Source: DAOPJM01 sp035399665
GTDB lineage: Bacteria; Bacillota; Clostridia; Christensenellales; CAG-138
Assembly (NCBI GenBank): GCA_035399665.1
Contig: DAOPJM010000024.1
Span: 1 to 27,266 of the forward strand
Direction of reading: 5' to 3'
Length of the DNA: 27,266 nt
The notes below the pieces were generated by a model that was not told where the DNA came from, ran no database searches, and was given only the letters and a program-made list of their open reading frames with translations. Below are positions 24,423 to 27,266 of this stretch, one piece after another. The position numbers and the translations under genes were made by a program. The stretch's first letter is position 1. Each line of letters opens with the position of its first letter.

Positions 24423-24455
24423 ACACACATAGTTAACCATCGTTTGGAGGTAGTC

Positions 24456-25097
24456 ATGCGAAAGATACTTGCGTTGTTACTGCTTGTGCCGCTGTGCTTG
24501 TCCGTGTTCGGCTGCAATGATACGGGAGATGGTGAACCCGTCAACCCCGACGTCACCGCGACCGCGACCACCGAAGTTTCGGCTCTGCCCGACAGACCCA
24601 CAAAGCCAGTTTCATCCATAACCTACTTTTCAAACCTCTCCAAGGCCTGCGAGGGCAAAAGCTGCATCGAGCTTGTCACCACGGTAACATCCAAGGACGA
24701 CCTGCTTACGGCTTTCGGCGAGAGCTACAACCTTTTGAAGTTAGACGAGTATTACCCCATACAATGCCTGCGCAAGGACGGCAACGGCTATTACGCGGTT
24801 TATCATACCAAGGACACTTGGATAGTTGGCTACTACACCTTGGAAGAAGCCTACATCTACCATGAGGAACTCACGTTTGCCAAACAAGCGTCCGACTTTG
24901 AGCGGATTACAGTCGGCATGAGCATAGACGAGGTCTTAGAGTTCTCGCCTGAAACCGAGGGCGTGTACCTGTTCCTTCAGACAGGCTATAACGGCACACC
25001 CAAAATATCCTACCACTACACAGAGGACGGCTACCGCATATCCATTCACTACGGCAGCGATCTCATCGTAACCGAGATTACGGCCGAGCTTCTGTAA
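24456..25097 (+). CDS. Putative lipoprotein of unknown function
   Basis: 213 residues from the ATG at 24456 (GGAGG at 24446-24450); an in-frame TTG at 24444 would place the start inside the ribosome binding site. The signal peptide ends in VFGC with the lipidated Cys at 20, followed by a Thr/Pro-rich spacer to about residue 50. The mature part is an alpha/beta domain. 'ITVGMSIDEVLEFSPETEG' near residues 150-168 resembles the opening of BamE/SmpA-like folds, which pair a short helix with a beta hairpin. Function unknown. It is a single-gene transcription unit with its own promoter and a strong terminator. It should be attached to the outer face of the plasma membrane. Confidence 0.82.
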   Translation: MRKILALLLLVPLCLSVFGCNDTGDGEPVNPDVTATATTEVSALPDRPTKPVSSITYFSNLSKACEGKSCIELVTTVTSKDDLLTAFGESYNLLKLDEYYPIQCLRKDGNGYYAVYHTKDTWIVGYYTLEEAYIYHEELTFAKQASDFERITVGMSIDEVLEFSPETEGVYLFLQTGYNGTPKISYHYTEDGYRISIHYGSDLIVTEITAELL

Positions 25098-25112
25098 TCC
25101 CGCAGCTTTTTC

Positions 25113-25158
25113 ACGCTCCCTTCAAGGCTTGCTAACCTTGGAGGGAGCGTTTTTTTTG
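25113..25158 (+). terminator. Rho-independent terminator after the lipoprotein gene
   Basis: ACGCTCCCTTCAAGG (25113-25127) pairs with CCTTGGAGGGAGCGT (25136-25150) over 15 bp with one G-T wobble, loop CTTGCTAA, followed by a run of eight or more T. Confidence 0.95.
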
Positions 25159-25179
25159 CTTTTAATCAATAAAATCTTA

Positions 25180-25212
25180 TAGATAAATATTTATCGATAA
25201 GTATTGACTTAT
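25180..25212. promoter_or_regulatory. Candidate Rex operators
   Basis: TAGATAAATATTTATCGA at 25180-25197 is a near-perfect palindrome (16 of 18 positions) that matches the general Rex-box layout TTGTTAA-N4-TTAACAA at 10 of 14 defined positions. A second inverted repeat, ATAAGT-ATTG-ACTTAT (25197-25212), overlaps the -35 box of the rex promoter. Binding there would block RNA polymerase, which fits autoregulation. Confidence 0.5.
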
Positions 25213-25231
25213 TTCCTGACAGTGCTATAAT
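25204..25231 (+). promoter_or_regulatory. SigA-type promoter of rex
   Basis: TTGACT (25204-25209) and TATAAT (25226-25231), 16-bp spacer, extended -10 TGC at 25223-25225. Confidence 0.75.
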
Positions 25232-25259
25232 GTAGAAAAAGGACGACGGAGGCGAAACG

Positions 25260-25901
25260 GTGAACGGCGCTATTTCTGAAATGACATTGAGGCGGCTGCC
25301 CCTCTATCTGCGTTACCTAAACGCAGTAAAGGACGAGAGGCAGAACGTTTCCGCGTCCGTTATCGCGTCCTATTACGGTCTGAACGACGTGCAGGTGCGC
25401 AAGGACTTGGCCGCCGTGAGCGGTTCGGGAAAGCCCAAGACGGGCTACGATGTTCGCCTGCTCATCGCGCAGATAGAGGACTGCTTAGGCTGCAAAGACC
25501 ACACAAGCGCGATATTGGTGGGCGTGGGCAACCTTGGCAAATCGCTTCTGGGGTACAAGGGCTTTTCCGATTACGGCATAGAGATAGCCGCCGCCTTCGA
25601 CAGGGACGAGAGCCTGATAGGGACGAGCGTCAACGGCAAGCTCGTGCTTCCGCTGTCCGAACTGGACGAGCTGTGCTTTGAGCGCGGCATAACGCTTGCC
25701 ATCATCACCGTACCGGCTTTAGAGGCGCAGGGCATATGTGACAGGCTCACATCATGCGGAATTCGTGCCGTTTGGAACTTTGCGCCCACGCTTCTAAAGG
25801 CGCCTTCGGGCGTGCTGGTGGAGAACGAGAACTTAGCGTCATCGCTTGCGATACTGTCCAAGCACCTTAGGGAGCGGTCACAGGGGAGACAGGCTGTTTA
25901 G
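25260..25901 (+). CDS. rex: Redox-sensing transcriptional repressor Rex
   Basis: 213 residues from GTG 25260, with GGAGG at 25248-25252. The N-terminal winged helix (about 5-75) holds 'RRLPLYLRYLNAV' and 'ASYYGLNDVQVRKDLA', classic for Rex. The Rossmann NAD(H) domain follows, with 'ILVGVGNLGKSLLGYKGF' (about 84-101) and an acidic strand end 'AAAFDRDESLIG'. The C-terminal swapped helix ends the protein. Rex represses fermentative, hydrogenase and NADH-oxidising genes when NADH is low relative to NAD+. It probably regulates itself through the inverted repeats upstream and may control the iron-sulfur cluster genes downstream. A modest terminator follows at 25905-25934. Confidence 0.95.
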   Translation: MNGAISEMTLRRLPLYLRYLNAVKDERQNVSASVIASYYGLNDVQVRKDLAAVSGSGKPKTGYDVRLLIAQIEDCLGCKDHTSAILVGVGNLGKSLLGYKGFSDYGIEIAAAFDRDESLIGTSVNGKLVLPLSELDELCFERGITLAIITVPALEAQGICDRLTSCGIRAVWNFAPTLLKAPSGVLVENENLASSLAILSKHLRERSQGRQAV

Positions 25902-25904
25902 ATG

Positions 25905-25934
25905 AACCTTGCATGGGTACGCTTCAAGGTTTTT
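25905..25934 (+). terminator. Candidate terminator after rex
   Basis: AACCTTG (25905-25911) pairs with CAAGGTT (25925-25931), ending in a run of five T (25930-25934). The loop is 13 nt, so it is of moderate strength. Confidence 0.5.
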
Positions 25935-25975
25935 GAATAAAAGCATCACAGCACAGAGGAAAAGGGAGGGAGCAT

Positions 25976-26728
25976 ATGAGCATCAATGCCGATAGGGTCA
26001 TAGCCGTAAGAACCGGCAAGACCGTATACAGGGACGGCGACACGGTTCTGAAGGTATTCGATTCGGATTATTCCAAGGCGGACATCCTGAACGAGGCGCT
26101 GAACCAGGCGCGCATAGAGGAGACGGGGCTTTCCGTGCCGAGGATTATCGAGGTCACACGCATGGACGACAGGTGGGCGATACGTTGGGAGTACGCCCAA
26201 GGCAAGACCTTGCAGCAGCTTCTGGACGAACATCCCGACAGGCACTCTGAGTATCTAAAGCTGTTAGTCGAGATACAGGCCGATGTTTTCAGCCGCCGTT
26301 CGCCGCTTCTGAACCGCCTCCGGGACAAGCTGGACGTCATGATAGGCAAAAGCGACTTGGACGCGGTGACAAGGTACGAGCTGCATACGCGCCTTGACGA
26401 TATGCCCCAAGGCAAGTCGGTGTGCCACGGCGATTTCAACCCTTCGAACGTGGTTATCAAGACTGACGGTACGGCCACGGTCATAGACTGGGCGCACGCC
26501 ACGCAGGGCGATCCCGCCGCCGACGGCGCAAGGAGCTATCTTCTGTTTCTTCAGCGTGGCGACAGGGAGTACGCCGAGGAGTATTTGGACCTTTTCTGTG
26601 TGCGCACAGGTATGCCCAAGGCGCATGCACAGAAGTGGATGCCGATAGTCGCGGCGGCATTGTCCGTAAAGGGAACGCCCGCGCAGCGAAAGTTCCTGCT
26701 TCAATGGTATAGTTCAACCGAGAAATAG
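25976..26728 (+). CDS. APH-fold phosphotransferase (aminoglycoside phosphotransferase family)
   Basis: 250 residues, with GGGAGGG at 25964-25970. The kinase-like fold is clear: a probable ATP-binding Lys (K26, in 'VLKVFD'), the catalytic loop 'CHGDFNPSNVVI' with H151, D153 and N158, and the metal-binding 'VIDWAHATQGDP' with D171. The hinge-like 'WEYAQGKTLQQLL' is also typical. The family includes antibiotic kinases but also many small-molecule kinases such as choline or fructosamine kinases; nothing here points to resistance. The gene is alone between rex and the ferredoxin-like gene. A TATAAT at 26733-26738, without a clear -35 box, may start the next transcript. Substrate unknown. Confidence 0.85.
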   Translation: MSINADRVIAVRTGKTVYRDGDTVLKVFDSDYSKADILNEALNQARIEETGLSVPRIIEVTRMDDRWAIRWEYAQGKTLQQLLDEHPDRHSEYLKLLVEIQADVFSRRSPLLNRLRDKLDVMIGKSDLDAVTRYELHTRLDDMPQGKSVCHGDFNPSNVVIKTDGTATVIDWAHATQGDPAADGARSYLLFLQRGDREYAEEYLDLFCVRTGMPKAHAQKWMPIVAAALSVKGTPAQRKFLLQWYSSTEK

Positions 26729-26763
26729 ACGATATAATCAAGCAAAACAAGATGGAGGACAAT

Positions 26764-27006
26764 ATGAAAGTTACTATTTGCATCGGCAGCTCCTGCCACA
26801 TCAAAGGCTCCCGCCAGGTCGTTGAGCGGCTTCAGAGCCTGATCGCCGCCAATGACCTCAAGGACAGGGTTGACCTTGCCGGAACCTTCTGCATGGGCAG
26901 ATGTCAGACAGGCGTCAGCGTCATGGTGGATGGGGAGTATTTCTCCGTGTCGCCCGAGACGGTGGACAGCTTCTTTACCGACAACGTTCTTGCACGTCTG
27001 CGCTGA
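26764..27006 (+). CDS. Thioredoxin-like [2Fe-2S] ferredoxin-domain protein
   Basis: 80 residues from the ATG at 26764; the upstream in-frame ATG at 26752 overlaps the GGAGG at 26754-26758 and is unlikely to be used. The fold is the small thioredoxin-like ferredoxin related to NuoE/HndA. Cys pairs lie in 'ICIGSSCH' and 'FCMGRCQTGVSV', giving the C-x4-C and C-x3-C arrangement that binds one [2Fe-2S] cluster. It would carry single electrons in the cytosol. The gene lies just before a 4Fe-4S protein gene and downstream of rex. In Clostridia such small ferredoxins often sit with [FeFe]-hydrogenase or sensory-hydrogenase genes, so it is probably an electron donor or acceptor for that cluster. Confidence 0.87.
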   Translation: MKVTICIGSSCHIKGSRQVVERLQSLIAANDLKDRVDLAGTFCMGRCQTGVSVMVDGEYFSVSPETVDSFFTDNVLARLR

Positions 27007-27103
27007 AAGCGCAAAGCTATAAGAGGCGGCGACAGAGCGGAATGGAGATGATACAGCCCGCCGCGCCCCTTTATACAAAAGCCGAGTAATGTGAGGTTTG
27101 AAG

Positions 27104-27247
27104 ATGAACGATTTTATCAGATTCAAGAAATCCAACTGCAAGAACTGCCATAAGTGTATACGCTACTGCCCGGTCAAGTCCATACGCTTCACGGGCAATC
27201 AGGCCAACGTTATAGCCGACGCCTGCATACTCTGCGGCAAATGTTAG
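27104..27247 (+). CDS. 4Fe-4S dicluster protein, N-terminal part with early stop at the window end
   Basis: 47 codons beginning at ATG 27104 with a weak GAGG site at 27092-27095. The first [4Fe-4S] motif is complete: C12-x2-C15-x2-C18-x3-C22-P ('CKNCHKCIRYCP'). A second begins as C41-x2-C44-x2-C47 but is cut by TAG at 27245-27247, before the fourth Cys. The sequence closely resembles the N terminus of proteins with an [FeFe]-hydrogenase-like large-subunit domain, which are several hundred residues long. Only 19 bases follow the stop, so this may be an error at a contig end, a pseudogene, or a genuine short protein. I favour a truncated fragment. Confidence 0.55.
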   Translation: MNDFIRFKKSNCKNCHKCIRYCPVKSIRFTGNQANVIADACILCGKC

Positions 27248-27266
27248 GCGCGGACTTGCAGGCGCA

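Larger units (their letters stand above)
23969..24455. other. Intergenic repeat-rich region with gap
   Basis: 487 bp between the VWA gene and the lipoprotein gene. It contains the hairpins at 23986-24037, repeat copy B, the 100-N gap, about 100 bp with a weak inverted repeat GCCGGA/TCCGGC (24354-24359 and 24382-24387), and the promoter at 24394-24422. The open frames running across the N run are artefacts; I see no gene here. Confidence 0.65.

Noticed and set aside
25976..26728. Aminoglycoside resistance gene
   Set aside because: The kinase fold is clear, but the family is broad and nothing in the sequence or context indicates antibiotic substrates.
27042..27089. 15-codon frame between the [2Fe-2S] gene and the 4Fe-4S gene
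   Set aside because: Very short, with no Shine-Dalgarno sequence at a usable distance; it could be a remnant but cannot be supported.
1..27266. tRNA, rRNA, insertion sequences, integrases or phage genes
   Set aside because: I looked for cloverleaf-like segments, transposase motifs and terminal inverted repeats and found none that I can support by eye.

Overview
The window is 27.3 kb of bacterial DNA in which every gene I can support lies on the + strand. The features suggest a Gram-positive anaerobe of the class Clostridia: strong AGGAGG ribosome binding sites, SigA-type promoters, lipoprotein signal peptides, a Rex redox regulator, and the beginning of what looks like an [FeFe]-hydrogenase cluster. 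The DNA is fairly GC-rich by eye, with frequent ATA isoleucine codons, so a gut-type Oscillospirales or Christensenellales lineage is plausible. That placement is inference. A run of exactly 100 N at 24188-24287 shows that this is a draft scaffold.

Layout. (1) 1-5273: the end of a membrane protein, then a compact operon: lactonase-like beta-propeller, SnoaL/NTF2-like protein, MFS transporter, MATE transporter and a YhcH/YjgK/YiaL protein. (2) 5274-5602: intergenic DNA with a hairpin, a copy of a dispersed repeat and a clear promoter. (3) 5603-11519: a complete oligopeptide ABC importer, oppBCDF plus a separately promoted substrate-binding lipoprotein, ending in a strong terminator. The binding protein looks circularly permuted: the segment that normally ends this family follows the signal peptide instead. 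(4) 11683-20970: a four-gene cell-surface operon behind a perfect TTGACA-17-TATAAT promoter. It encodes a degenerate PIG-L-like domain fused to a phosphodiester glycosidase, a leucine-rich-repeat protein, a lipoprotein with four lamin-tail domains and a CotH kinase domain, and a D-Ala-D-Ala carboxypeptidase. (5) 21039-22556: a HAD phosphatase and NAD+ synthetase, with promoter and terminator. (6) 22697-23968: an unknown acidic protein and a small cytosolic VWA protein. (7) 23969-24455: repeat-rich DNA with the assembly gap. (8) 24394-25158: a lipoprotein gene with its own promoter and terminator. (9) 25180-27266: rex with candidate operators, an APH-fold kinase, a thioredoxin-like [2Fe-2S] protein, and the start of a 4Fe-4S protein that stops abruptly 19 bases before the window ends.

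The best candidates for something new are the permuted oligopeptide-binding protein and the surface operon. The operon combines a pseudo-deacetylase/glycosidase, a receptor-like LRR protein, a putative secreted kinase and a wall-trimming enzyme in one coupled transcription unit.
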